Of a stretch of DNA of 64,000 bases, positions 8,182 through 17,740 are shown piece by piece; position 1 is the stretch's first letter, and every line of letters begins with the position of its first letter. A program made the translations under genes and the position numbers. The notes under the pieces were generated by a model. That model saw nothing but the letters and a program-made list of their open reading frames with translations, had not been told where the DNA came from and ran no database searches. The DNA is from P36-A1 sp049478495 (GTDB lineage: Bacteria; Bacillota_I; Bacilli_A; JAJDGJ01), in the NCBI RefSeq assembly GCF_049478495.1, contig NZ_CP168083.1, positions 1,178,001 through 1,242,000 of the forward strand, given 5' to 3'.

Positions 8182-8606
8182 GCTTTGATAGAACCAGGTG
8201 GACAACAAGATTTTGAAAATAAACAAATTCACCATTTGTATTTTGAGTGCATTAGAGAAAGCAAAAAAAACGCTAAAATTGCTCTCACAAACACCCAATT
8301 CAAACAGTAGATGTGTTCTCACACACTTCCAAATGTTGAAATGACTGTGTTTTTCACAAAAGAATATGTTTTCAAGCAACAAAAAAATGGCAAGACTGAT
8401 TTTCTAACCAGTCTTGCCTTTTTATCATTTTTATAGAAACTGCACTAAAATATCCTTTTAGTTATTTTTCTTTGTTAACAACACTACACACTCAACATGT
8501 TTTGAGATGAATTCATAGCTGTCAAAAATTAGTCACTTGAATATTTTAAGGGAAATTTCTCTTTTGGGGAATATATCCACTTAGGCCTTTCATATGCGGG
8601 AACATA
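8182..8606. other. Gene-free interval with coding-like debris
   Basis: On the plus strand ALIEPGGQQDFENKQIHHLYF and, after a TAG, MCSHTLPNVEMTVFFTKEYVF read like protein remnants, ending at the strong terminator at 8389-8423. I cannot assign a family. The rest up to the 244-aa gene shows no feature I can support. Confidence 0.4.
8389..8423 (+). terminator. Strong rho-independent terminator
   Basis: Perfect 10-bp GC-containing stem GGCAAGACTG / CAGTCTTGCC with a 10-nt loop followed by TTTTT. It terminates plus-strand transcription from tetR and the debris after it. Confidence 0.9.
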
Positions 8607-9341
8607 TCAGAAATTAGCTAGCAACGTGTTTCTACTTTCTATAAAACTAATTGAGTTATCTATGTATTCAAAAATTTCATCAGCATTCATTTGTGAAATT
8701 AATTTGGATTTATCCTCTCTAACAAACCATTCAATCTTCTCTCTACATATATCTCTGCCACTAAAAACCAAACTAAGATTCTGACTCACTATCCAATCTA
8801 CTAATTCTTCCTCATTCTCAAAAAATTCAGATAATTTCCCTTTTCCAAAACATTCATACAGAGTCATATCTATTCGATCGTTTGTAATTTTATATCTTTC
8901 ATTATTCATTTGGCGATTAGGAAGAAGCATAAAGTTTCCTGGTGTATAGCATAATTTTGCAAACACATATAATTTTAAATTAACGTCTTTGATTCTCTGA
9001 GAATATGCAGTTTCTTTATTTGTTCTTATTTGCCATAATAGTTCATTAAGACTTTTTTCTGTTTTAAAGGTACTCCATCCTGCCTCTAATTCAAGCAGTC
9101 TTATATATGGAGTCCAGAAAGAAATAATTGTATCTGCATATATCGCTTCTTCATCAGTATATTTTAAACCTGTTTCTTTATTGATTTGGCTTTTATAGTA
9201 TTTTGCATCATTATCATATTTCAGCTTAAGCTCATCTTTTTCTTTACTAGAAAGTTGGTCATATTTCTTTTCTGCTTTTTTCTCTTCCCATACCAAATAA
9301 TCATCCAGTATTTCAATGATACTGTTTTGATCTAAACTCAT
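8607..9341 (-). CDS. Hypothetical partner protein of the nuclease operon
   Basis: 244 residues, soluble. The N-terminus (residues 1-60) is charged and probably coiled coil (VWEEKKAEKKYDQLSSKEKDE). The central part has CYTPGNFMLLPNRQMNNERY (about 129-148) followed by DMTLYECFGKGKLSEFF. From memory this GN-x-x-LLPN pattern recalls DUF6994-type proteins, but I am not certain. The start ATG overlaps the stop of the upstream nuclease gene by one base (TAATG), so translation is coupled and the products are probably needed together. Third gene of the HTH-nuclease-244aa operon. Confidence 0.75.
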   Translation of the reverse strand: MSLDQNSIIEILDDYLVWEEKKAEKKYDQLSSKEKDELKLKYDNDAKYYKSQINKETGLKYTDEEAIYADTIISFWTPYIRLLELEAGWSTFKTEKSLNELLWQIRTNKETAYSQRIKDVNLKLYVFAKLCYTPGNFMLLPNRQMNNERYKITNDRIDMTLYECFGKGKLSEFFENEEELVDWIVSQNLSLVFSGRDICREKIEWFVREDKSKLISQMNADEIFEYIDNSISFIESRNTLLANF

Positions 9342-10960
9342 TATTTTAACCCCACATTTTCTCTCTTTTTCGCTTTGTAAATAGTACTTTGGAATCTTCT
9401 TTGCATTTCTTCCTCTAGCTCATTATCATAGTCCTTTGTATGCTTATGCAATGCATTAATAAAATCTTCAAAATAAGGCATCTCATCATACAGGTTTCTA
9501 TTTTCAACGAAGAAATTATAGATTTCTCTGTAATAAACCACAGTGTATTTTTCGCCGCATGAAAACTTACTCAAATCAATGCGGTTGTAATTTGGTGAAA
9601 AAATAAAACAACTCACAGTTTTCTTGCAGTACTCATCATCAGTTGTAACAAATTGATAGTATTTATTTAGCTGAGACTGTACTTGATTGCTGTAGATATC
9701 ATGACTTTCATTAATGCCATTAATGCTAGATTTGATTTTATTCTCTATTACAACAGCATTATTTTTATCAGAAATTAGTAGGTCAATATTTTTCTTTTCT
9801 CTCTCAATGGTAAAATCAGTTTGTACATCTACAGATAAAACTTCCTGTGCAAACCTGGAAAAAGCATCTCTATTTATATCAAAAAAGTAAGTAAACATAT
9901 TTGAAAATGCGAGTTCATTATCTTCTTGCCTAATTATTTTTAGGAAATTGAAATTGGGATCTTTTTGAGGTTCTGGTAATTCAGATATTGCTTGTGTCGT
10001 ATTCGCTTCTTCCCAAAGTTCTTTGTTTTCTATTATTTGATTCAAATCAGTGAAGGACTCTGGCTTTTTATTTTCGTTGTAGAACTCCCTTAATGTTTGC
10101 TTGCCAAACCCTTTATTTGTGCGAACAAAAAATACGTTATCATCACTTACAGATTCATCATCTGTAATGTAAACAGGACTTTTGGGTTTGACAACACTGT
10201 CTGCAACAAAGGTAGTATAAACATTTTTGTTTCCTTCAAGACTACCACGATATAAATTTTCTTCAAATAAATCAACTAGACTTACTCCACCATAGGTCAA
10301 TCCTAATGTAACTTGTCCTTTATACCTCTCTTTTCGTGGAAATTTGCTGTCAGCAAAATCAAGAATCGTAATACCCTCTGCTTTCGCTAGTACTTTATAA
10401 GTTTTTTGAGCAAATTTCCTAACCAACAAAACAGTGATTTCATATTCTTTATGAGACAAATCTATCGATCCTTGTGAATTGAGATAAACATAATTTTTTC
10501 CATCATCTGCCTTATAAAGGTTAATGATTTCATGTCCTATATTTTCACCCTCAGACAAATAGGTCCCAACATACATTTTATTAATTATTATCTCACGGCT
10601 CGCAGGTTTTGGCTTTGCAGTGATTTGTTGTTTATATTCAATAGGTTCAATAGCTTCATTAGACGATAGAAACAAGCGGAATCTTCTAAGATGAGACATA
10701 TAGCCGCTAACCAGTGAATTAACATTACCTGACGAGTTCTCAGAAAGAGCTTTTAATAATGCATTTCTTGCCTCTTTCTCAAAATTAGTAGTTGCTAAAA
10801 CATCCCAAAATAGCTCTTTACTCTCTTTTCTCCAAAGGTAAAAGGTGTCCACATAAGCAGTATTAATTGTTGCTTTTGAAATCCTCTGGTTATGTAAGAA
10901 TTTTCTGTATAAAGAACGTAGCTCATCATACGAAAGAGCTCTCATACTATTTAGATCCAA
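9341..10960 (-). CDS. PD-(D/E)XK superfamily nuclease, large multi-domain protein
   Basis: 539 residues. Residues 1-100 are helical and resemble a SAM-like DNA-binding core (RISKATINTAYVDTFYLW ... SGYMSHLRRFRLFL). Residues 120-290 form an unrecognised beta-rich domain with two similar blocks. Residues 345-510 match PDDEXK_4-type nucleases: E349-x-x-F-x-N-M-F-x-Y, D393 in NIDLLIS, E406-N-K408 in VVIENKIKS and the QSQLNKYY helix at 428-435. The start is TTG at 10960, 6 bases after GGAGG; ATG five codons in is the alternative. It lies 12 bases after an HTH gene and overlaps the 244-aa gene. A defence role is inferred from neighbourhood and fold. Confidence 0.85.
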   Translation of the reverse strand: MDLNSMRALSYDELRSLYRKFLHNQRISKATINTAYVDTFYLWRKESKELFWDVLATTNFEKEARNALLKALSENSSGNVNSLVSGYMSHLRRFRLFLSSNEAIEPIEYKQQITAKPKPASREIIINKMYVGTYLSEGENIGHEIINLYKADDGKNYVYLNSQGSIDLSHKEYEITVLLVRKFAQKTYKVLAKAEGITILDFADSKFPRKERYKGQVTLGLTYGGVSLVDLFEENLYRGSLEGNKNVYTTFVADSVVKPKSPVYITDDESVSDDNVFFVRTNKGFGKQTLREFYNENKKPESFTDLNQIIENKELWEEANTTQAISELPEPQKDPNFNFLKIIRQEDNELAFSNMFTYFFDINRDAFSRFAQEVLSVDVQTDFTIEREKKNIDLLISDKNNAVVIENKIKSSINGINESHDIYSNQVQSQLNKYYQFVTTDDEYCKKTVSCFIFSPNYNRIDLSKFSCGEKYTVVYYREIYNFFVENRNLYDEMPYFEDFINALHKHTKDYDNELEEEMQRRFQSTIYKAKKRENVGLK

Positions 10961-10972
10961 AATATACCTCCT

Positions 10973-11197
10973 TTACTCATTACCTATCTTTATTACATTT
11001 CCTTCAGTAAAAATAAATGCCTGCTCAAACCTGACCCCCAGCACATCAGCGATGGCTTTCAGCTCATCCAAGGTTACCGTTTCTCGTTGTAATTTCTTAT
11101 TGAAATTCTGTGGAGTCTGCCCAATACGCCTAGCATGTTCAGAAACACTTATATTCATTTGTTCACATAGTTCTTTAATCATTTCTGCCACAGTCAT
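10973..11197 (-). CDS. XRE/Cro-like HTH regulator of the nuclease operon
   Basis: 74 residues, almost entirely one HTH_3 domain: ELCEQMNISVSEHARRIGQT then PQNFNKKLQRETVTLDELKAIADVL. GGAGGTG precedes the ATG. First gene of a tight operon with the PD-(D/E)XK nuclease (12-base gap) and the 244-aa protein. Such one-domain regulators commonly keep toxic defence genes repressed. An AACC-N4-GGTT dyad 35 bases upstream of its start is a candidate operator. Confidence 0.85.
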   Translation of the reverse strand: MTVAEMIKELCEQMNISVSEHARRIGQTPQNFNKKLQRETVTLDELKAIADVLGVRFEQAFIFTEGNVIKIGNE

Positions 11198-11231
11198 TCA
11201 GCACCTCCAAGTTCACGCTAAGAATATTATT

Positions 11232-11243
11232 AACCATTTGGTT
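11232..11243. promoter_or_regulatory. Candidate operator upstream of the nuclease operon
   Basis: AACCATTTGGTT: inverted half-sites AACC / GGTT four bases apart, between the A+T-rich promoter region and the HTH gene start. Typical in size for a Cro-like dimer; unproven. Confidence 0.35.
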
Positions 11244-11322
11244 GATAGACACAATAGTTATTAAAATATTATTATAATCAGCAAACAAAGAAATCCCACA
11301 ACTATGTAATGCACCCCAAAAG

Positions 11323-11508
11323 TTAGACTTTTAAAGAAGCGAGAATATTCGCTTCAGCTGAAGGGTTCATGGAAATAGCAACAAATGGATTCTTTCCTAA
11401 TTTACCTAGAGCAAAACGATATGGTTGATACTCTTCTGGTAATATGTAATTTGGCTCAGAACCATTAAGGTAATTAACTGTCCTTTTCGTTTCTTTATTT
11501 TCACTCAT
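11323..11508 (-). pseudogene. Truncated DUF1643-family gene (copy 2)
   Basis: 61 residues remain, with YRFALGKLGKNPFVAISMNPSA as the start of a DUF1643 domain; the rest of the domain is missing and the frame ends at the IS-end-like bases. A 1-base difference from copy 1 in the GCTT(GT)AGCTGAA region shifts the reading frame near the end, so the two copies have different C-termini. GGAG lies about 15 bases before the ATG. Confidence 0.65.
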
Positions 11509-11538
11509 TGTTTATTATTTCTCCTGTGTTGTATTGCA

Positions 11539-11868
11539 CTAAATTTTTTCATATTCTTCTGCATCACTTCCATTGTTTCCTAAATGCTTTACACCACTTA
11601 TTGTACCGTTTTCAACATTATCAAAGAGCCACCTTCCTAATAGAGCAGGAGGGGTATCAATCAATTCTCGAAGCTTAAATCTTTCTCCACTCCTCAGCTC
11701 ATTGATTTTTATTACCATTTCTTTGTAAAGCTCGGCATAAGTACTCTTACCCTGTAAAGAACGATGTTTGCATAGCTCTGAAATATTGGGGAAACCATTC
11801 ATTTTGGCTTCTTTCTCAAGCATTAGCTTTTCAGAATCACTCACTGTAAACTGTACTCTATATCCCAT
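11539..11868 (-). CDS. DUF1413-like small protein (copy 2)
   Basis: 109 residues, differing from copy 1 at only about seven positions (for example KMN for KAN-type changes near residue 23 and ENG for DNG near 88). It has the same RHH-like N-terminal segment and the TPPALLGRWLF core. AAAGGAGG precedes the ATG. Both copies remaining intact while the flanking DUF1643 gene is truncated hints at selection or recent duplication. Confidence 0.7.
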   Translation of the reverse strand: MGYRVQFTVSDSEKLMLEKEAKMNGFPNISELCKHRSLQGKSTYAELYKEMVIKINELRSGERFKLRELIDTPPALLGRWLFDNVENGTISGVKHLGNNGSDAEEYEKI

Positions 11869-11954
11869 TATATTCCTCCTTTAGATTTTTGTTCAGACTT
11901 CTGTTCACAAGTCTATTATACACCTTTTTTTTAGAATTACAATAGTGAGGTATT

Positions 11955-12450
11955 CTAAAGTACAAACAACCCTCTCTCATCATAAACAGATGCAGAATTC
12001 ACATTCCCATTTCGTATTGCTCTATCTAGAGCCATGATCGTAGCAATCGCAACCTTTGTCATGCCATCAAAGAAAAAATAGTTTTAAAGTTTCTTGTTGA
12101 AGTGGAGTTAATTCTGTCATCGCCATATGAAGTTTTGAAATTAACTGTTCCTGCTCTTTGGTGGATTCCCACGTCAGTAATTCTTCTAATGGATTTAGTG
12201 CATCAGCCATAACAATATCACCAAGTGAAATATCCTTACCATTATCATTATTGACGGTTTGGTGTAATGATTGATTAACATAATATTCGTGGTGACTGTT
12301 CTTATTTACTGCTTCATCATCTTCACCATGTAATAGTTCAATAAATACTTCCATGTCACCATTTGGCTCAATTGCAGTTTTAGTACCATCTGCATGAAAA
12401 TAAATATAGTTAGTACATTTCTTCTTGCTTGTCTTAAAAAATCTAGTCAT
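11955..12450 (-). pseudogene. Chimera: sigma-70-like gene frameshifted and joined to terminase C-terminus
   Basis: From the ATG at 12450 (GGGAG upstream) 127 residues read as a small sigma-factor-like protein: MTRFFKTSKKKCTNYIYF, then ELTPLQQETLKLFF, the start of a region-4 helix. A frameshift in the T-run at about 12075 gives a premature stop at 12067; in the next frame the text continues FFDGMTKVAIA and then, in the middle of what should be the region-4 HTH, becomes TIMALDRAI ... DERGLFVL, a terminase tail ending at 11955. Conjugative elements carry similar small sigma-like regulators; function is lost here. Confidence 0.65.
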
Positions 12451-12902
12451 TTTCCCTGACTCCCTTCGATTGTGGTCCATTGGACGAATCGAAAGAAGTT
12501 AGAAATTGATAATTGCTTACCGAAAAATGGGCATAAAAAATAGGCTCGCCAAAATCACGGAGAAACAATGAAATCATGAGAGTTGTAGCTAACTACAGCT
12601 CTTTTTTCATATTCGTTTCAATCCGTCCTTTTTGGTGGCCACCTTATTAGACATTGTTTTCATCAGAACTATTTCTGACTAACTAAATTATAAAGTAGAT
12701 TCCAAGTAGCAAAACAGACATGTTCTTGTCCATTTCAATGCACAAAAAAAGGCTTAATCCTAGAATAAGGATAATTATGGAGGACATTATCATGTCCAAT
12801 TTATGAAAAATTATTTTTATAAATTTACATTTTTGTCAAATAGAAACTTTCGAACTTCATCCTTTTTTTACCACACTGAGATTTTAGTGCAAATTGATAC
12901 CA
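12451..12902. other. Gene-free interval inside mobile-element debris
   Basis: About 450 bases. It contains a plus-strand terminator-like hairpin at 12579-12607 and short inverted repeats (AAGGCTTAATCCT / AGGATAATT) near 12751. No open frame I can support. Probably the remnant of a regulatory region of a conjugative element. Confidence 0.4.
12579..12607 (+). terminator. Terminator-like hairpin
   Basis: AGAGTTGTAG / CTACAGCTCT (10 bp with one G-T pair), CTAA loop, then TTTTTT. No intact gene upstream on this strand; it probably served a lost mobile-element gene. Confidence 0.65.
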
Positions 12903-14678
12903 TTAATGATCCTTATTTCCCGGTTTAAATGGATATGCAGAATTTGAGATAATGTGATTGCTAATTTCTGGTGGAAGATAAAGCACAAAACAGATTGACA
13001 CCAATGCTTGTGTTGAACCATCCGATTCACCTTTGAAAATTCTTCTCACCTGCTTATTACTCATAAGTACTTTTTCAGCAATTGATTTATAGCTCATTCC
13101 TCGCCACTCACGAACCATTTCTAAGCATTTGCAGTAATCTTTTGGGAAGGCTATTAAGCATTTTCAGCTTCTTCAAGCATTATTTTTTCTATATAGGCTG
13201 ATTGTTTATCTGGTGTCGAGTTTTCATATCCCTTATGTAATTTCAATTCTAATTCATAAGGAGATTCTTGGTCACGATTTAGTACACAGGATAATTTAAA
13301 CGTTTACGAAATATTTTTATTTTTAAGGGCTACATCAAAGACCAAAGCACATTCATGCATATTTCGTAGCGCATACTCTGTCAAAACTATATCACCAAAT
13401 ATCTCTATTTCAACATATTTAGGTGTATTCAAAACAAAATGGGAATCAATATAAATATATTTACCAGAATTTAGCTTTTCACGCAATTCTGGATCAATTA
13501 CAGACTGGAGAGCAGCATTTAACGTATCGGTTGTGAATGTTTGTTTTGGATTCAGCGTTTCTGTTTTCCAAGTGTGTGCTTGAACATAGTGGCCATCTAT
13601 CCAGTTATAAGCCACGATAGCTTGTTCAAATCCACACTCCACCAAACGAATTTTAGCAGCAAGTTTTGACACCTCAAAAGATGTCGATAGTTGGTCAATT
13701 AGTTCTTCATAAGACTTTTGCTTGCCATTATTTCTAAGGTTATATTCACGTTGGATAAAATCTACATGTTGCTTGAACATTTTGTTAGGAAGCAATATTT
13801 TAGGTGCTAGTGCTCGAGCATGCCATTCCATCCAGTCAATTGCCATTAGATGACTCGATTTAATTCCATCAAACTCTTCAACAGTTGCGACAATATTAGA
13901 TAGTTCTGGTTCATACAATCTTACCAATTCAAAAGCAAGTCGGTGTTTATGTCAATGTACGCATTCGTGAATAACAGTATTATTTAACGCCTCAATATTT
14001 CTAATCTCAGCAACTCTCGAATCAACAAACATTGTTCCTGCTTTTACTTCTTTACCGTCTACTTCCGTAACTTGAAAGAATATTTGATCAAAAATACTAC
14101 AGTCGTCGATAATTTCCTTGTAAATAACTGTAAGTCCCATTTTTTAGCAATCTCAAATGGTTTTACTGCATGAGGGAATTCTAGTACCATAGGACAATAC
14201 TTTCTCAAAAACAACTCTGCTTCAAAATCCAAATCATCCTTAGATATAATTGGCACAAGTGCATCCGATAGCTTCTCTTAAATCTATTTTTAGTGGCTTT
14301 ATTATAAATTTCTACATACTCAAGTGCAAACAAACGCTTTTTCACATTAAGTACTGCATTACAAATAATGTGAAACAAAACAGTAGAAGTGTCTTCACTA
14401 TCTCCATATCGATTGCTATATTCACTAAAAGAGATTTTAGCAGAGGTAATTACATCAAATTCTATCTGATTTGTTTGAGTATCTCCATTAACATAGACTT
14501 GTTCAATAGTAGTATCTTCAAGAGACAAGTCGTCACCATTTAAGTACTCTACATCAATTGAGTTGGAATAAAATTGGAATTCAGACCTATGATCTGGAAT
14601 GTATTCTTCTATCGATTCAAATATCTGATTGTATAATTTTTTATGAATGAATCCCTTGAATGAATACTCTTTTGACAT
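12903..14678 (-). pseudogene. Broken ImmA/IrrE metallopeptidase with C-terminal HTH
   Basis: Reading through the lesions gives about 590 residues in order: N-terminal domain (from ATG 14678), FEIAKKMGLTVIYKEI, the zinc motif HECVH at about 13955, an ImmA core to DVALKNKNIS, NRDQESPYELELKLHKGY, and a C-terminal HTH (GMSYKSIAEKVLMSNKQVRR). Lesions: frameshift near 14275, frameshift at an A/T homopolymer near 14140, a TGA replacing the Trp expected after HECVH (about 13952), and further breaks near 13305 and 13145. ImmA proteins cleave mobile-element repressors. Five lesions mean it is dead. Confidence 0.8.
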
Positions 14679-14725
14679 AAACGACCTAACCCCTTATCTA
14701 AATAATTTTAACGTAATAAACAGGT

Positions 14726-17700
14726 TTATCCTGCATCTGTCCACATCTCACACTGTCCAATTACAGTAGTAATAGCATCTTCCACGCCTTCAGGTGGATA
14801 TTTGTATTTTCTTAACAATTGTTTTACCATTCGTCTCATACCTGCACGAGCTGATTCCTTTTTCTGCCAATCAACTGTTCTACTTTTACGAAGCATTTCC
14901 GTAAGCTCATGTGCCAATGCTACTAATTGGTCGTTTTCATAAACATCTTGGATTGCAGCTGGTTTTGTTAATGCATCATAGAAGGCCAATTCTTCCTCAG
15001 TCAGTCCCAAAGCATTTCCTTCTTCACTTGCAGTTGACATTTCCTTTGCCATTTTCATCAATTCTTGAATAACTTCTTCATTTGAAAGCATCCCATTTAA
15101 ATAGGCTTTCATTGCATTTGAAAGCAAATCTGAGAATTTTTGAGATTTCACAAGGTTTGTTCTTCTGTACAACGATACTTGCTCAGCAATCAGTTTTTTC
15201 AATAGCTCAACAGCAAGATTTTTCTCCTTCATCTTAGCGATTTCTTCCAGAAATTTTGGATCAAAAAGAGAAAATCCTGTATCTATATCAGAAAATAGGT
15301 TAATAACTCCTTCACTTTTAATACTGGATTTGAGTAAATCGTTGATGCGTTGATTTATCTCTTTTAATGACAAAGGTTTTCCTGCTTCAGTTATTCTGGT
15401 AAGTAGTGTTCTTACAGCTTCAAAATAAGCTGCTTCAAATCGCTGCTCTGGATTTAGTAAAGAACGGCAAAGTGTGAGTGCTTGGCGAAGTAATAATACT
15501 TGCTTAATATACTCTTCTTTTTCCTTTTTTTTATCAATTCCAGATAAGAAGTTTACTCCAGCACTAATAGTTTTTGCACGGACTAAATCTGTAGCATTTT
15601 CAGCCATGAATGCTGAGTAGTCGAACCCATGGAAAATGTCTCTACAAACCTCTAGTTTTTCGATAAATTTAGGTAATGCAGTTTCAGCAATATTAGGGTC
15701 TCCAAAATTCCCTTTGTCACGCTTTGTATAGTCGTTCATTGCTTGACGCAATGCACCAGCAATACCAACATAATCTACAACTAGTCCACCTTCTTTATTT
15801 TTATAGACACGATTAACTCTCGCAATAGCTTGCATTAGATTATGACCACTCATTGGCTTGTAAACGTACATTGTAGCAAGACTTGGAACATCGAATCCTG
15901 TTAGCCACATGTCAACAACTATTGCAATCTTGAATGGATCTTGGTTATCTTTGAATTTTTTTGCCATTTCATCTTTATGGCGTTTATTTCCTATGATATC
16001 ATGCCAATCTTCCGGGTCATTATTTCCAGATGTCATTACAACGCCTAGCTTTTCTGTCCACATTGGTCGTTTCACAAGAATTTTGCGATAAATCTTCATA
16101 GCAATTGCTCGAGAATAGGCTACAATCATAGCTTTTCCTGTTAGTTCTTGTTCACGATTTTCTTCATAATGTTGAATGATATCATCTACCAAAGCTTCAA
16201 GTGTTTGGTCTGCACCAAGAATAGATTCCATGCGACCAAGTTCATTCTTACTCTTTTCGATAGCATACCCTTCAGCATTTTCTGCCATCACATCATATTC
16301 TTCATCAATTTCTTTTAGAATGTTGTCATCAAGTTTCAAATGAATGACACGACTTTCATAGTAAACTGGACGAGTTGCCCCATCTTCTACTGCTTGAGTC
16401 ATATCATAAACATCGATGTAGTTACCAAAAACTTCTGTAGTAGATTTATCTTTACTAGAAATTGGAGTTCCAGTGAATCCAATGTAGGTAGCATTTGGCA
16501 AACTATCCCGAATTTTTCGTGCAGCACCTATTTTCACTTGACCACTCGTTGCATCTACCTTTTCTTCAAGTCCATATTGTCCACGATGTGCTTCATCTGC
16601 CATTACAATAATGTTTCTGCGCTCTGATAAAGGTTCATCAGATTCTTCGAATTTCTGCATGGTAGTAAAAATAATACCATTTGCTTCACGACCATCTAGC
16701 AGTTCTATCAAATTAGCACGGTCTGTTGCTTGTACAGGTGTTTGACGTAGAAACTCTTGACATTTTGCAAATTGACCAAACAGCTGATCATCCAAATCAT
16801 TTCTATCAGTTAACACTACAATTGTTGGTGAGTTCAATGCTTTTTGTAGTAAATGGGCATAAAATACCATAGATAGGGATTTACCACTACCTTGTGTGTG
16901 CCAAAAAACACCTCCTCGTCCATCACCTTGAGTTGCTGTAAATGTTGTGGCAATAGCCTTTCTGACTGCAAAATACTGATGATAAGCTGCAAGAATTTTT
17001 GCCTCACCCGAAAAACAGATGAAGTTTTTTAAGATATCTAAGAATCTACTTCTCTCAAAGATTCCTTCGATAAAAGTATCCCACTGGGCATACTGAGTGT
17101 TCTCATAACTGCCATCTGTAGTTTTCCATTCCATGTAACGGTCTTCACCTGCAGTAATCGTCCCTGCTTTTGAGGTAGCCAAATCACTCATGACATTAAA
17201 TGCATTATAATTGAAAAGACTTGGAATTTCTTTCTGATAAGTCTTTAGTTGCAGATAAGCATCTGATGCATCTGTCTCTTCACGTGAAGGGCTTTTCAGT
17301 TCAAAAACAACCACAGGAATTCCGTTCAAGAAAACAAGAACATCTGGACGTTTTTCGCTATTTTCAACAATTGTCCATTGGTTAACTACCGTGAAAGTAT
17401 TTTTATCTACATGCTCATAGTCAACCAACTTTACAATATCATTTTGCTGTTCTTCATTATAGTAATAAGAAACTTCAATTCCATTTTGCAAATACCTCAT
17501 AAACACTTCGTTTTTTTGGACTAGTGATCCATTCTCAAATTTCACTAGTTTATTGATTGCTTCTGTGATGGCTAGTGATGGCAAAGATGGATTAATACGA
17601 GAGACCGCAGACTCTAATTCACCCAAATAAAGTGATTCTGAATAGTCTCTAGCGACATCAGGTCCATAAACGTGGGTATAACCCAACTCCTCTAACAGCT

Positions 17701-17740
17701 GTATTACTGCATTTTCATAATTATCTTCTGCAAACGCCAT
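14726..17740 (-). CDS. hsdR: Type I restriction enzyme, R subunit (HsdR)
   Basis: 1004 residues, full length. It translocates on and cleaves unmodified DNA as part of R2M2S. Residues 1-150 hold the PD-(D/E)XK nuclease: D133 in RPDVLVF, E147-L-K149 in VVVFELKS. The SF2 helicase follows: Walker A QGSGKS (283-288), DEAH box ADEAHRGQ (381-388), TGTP motif III (about 424-427) and VDMWLTGFDVPSL and the HNLMQAIARVNR motif VI. A helical C-terminus contacts the M/S core. AGGAGGTG precedes the ATG. Its first 20 bases overlap the end of the small Cys-rich gene upstream; last gene of the hsd operon. No lesion seen. Confidence 0.96.
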   Translation of the reverse strand: MAFAEDNYENAVIQLLEELGYTHVYGPDVARDYSESLYLGELESAVSRINPSLPSLAITEAINKLVKFENGSLVQKNEVFMRYLQNGIEVSYYYNEEQQNDIVKLVDYEHVDKNTFTVVNQWTIVENSEKRPDVLVFLNGIPVVVFELKSPSREETDASDAYLQLKTYQKEIPSLFNYNAFNVMSDLATSKAGTITAGEDRYMEWKTTDGSYENTQYAQWDTFIEGIFERSRFLDILKNFICFSGEAKILAAYHQYFAVRKAIATTFTATQGDGRGGVFWHTQGSGKSLSMVFYAHLLQKALNSPTIVVLTDRNDLDDQLFGQFAKCQEFLRQTPVQATDRANLIELLDGREANGIIFTTMQKFEESDEPLSERRNIIVMADEAHRGQYGLEEKVDATSGQVKIGAARKIRDSLPNATYIGFTGTPISSKDKSTTEVFGNYIDVYDMTQAVEDGATRPVYYESRVIHLKLDDNILKEIDEEYDVMAENAEGYAIEKSKNELGRMESILGADQTLEALVDDIIQHYEENREQELTGKAMIVAYSRAIAMKIYRKILVKRPMWTEKLGVVMTSGNNDPEDWHDIIGNKRHKDEMAKKFKDNQDPFKIAIVVDMWLTGFDVPSLATMYVYKPMSGHNLMQAIARVNRVYKNKEGGLVVDYVGIAGALRQAMNDYTKRDKGNFGDPNIAETALPKFIEKLEVCRDIFHGFDYSAFMAENATDLVRAKTISAGVNFLSGIDKKKEKEEYIKQVLLLRQALTLCRSLLNPEQRFEAAYFEAVRTLLTRITEAGKPLSLKEINQRINDLLKSSIKSEGVINLFSDIDTGFSLFDPKFLEEIAKMKEKNLAVELLKKLIAEQVSLYRRTNLVKSQKFSDLLSNAMKAYLNGMLSNEEVIQELMKMAKEMSTASEEGNALGLTEEELAFYDALTKPAAIQDVYENDQLVALAHELTEMLRKSRTVDWQKKESARAGMRRMVKQLLRKYKYPPEGVEDAITTVIGQCEMWTDAG

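Larger units (their letters stand above)
11306..12047. repeat. Direct repeat, copy 2 (~742 bp)
   Basis: Same orientation and gene content as 4321-5063: IS3-end-like start, truncated DUF1643 gene, DUF1413-like gene, terminase tail. At its right end the terminase tail is joined to a sigma-factor-like gene instead of a lipoprotein, so each copy has a different recombinant junction. Confidence 0.85.

Noticed and set aside
13952..13954. TGA as Trp (alternative genetic code) in the ImmA gene
   Set aside because: Trp is TGG throughout the window, TGA ends intact genes such as tetR, and the same gene has several frameshifts, so this is an ordinary nonsense mutation.
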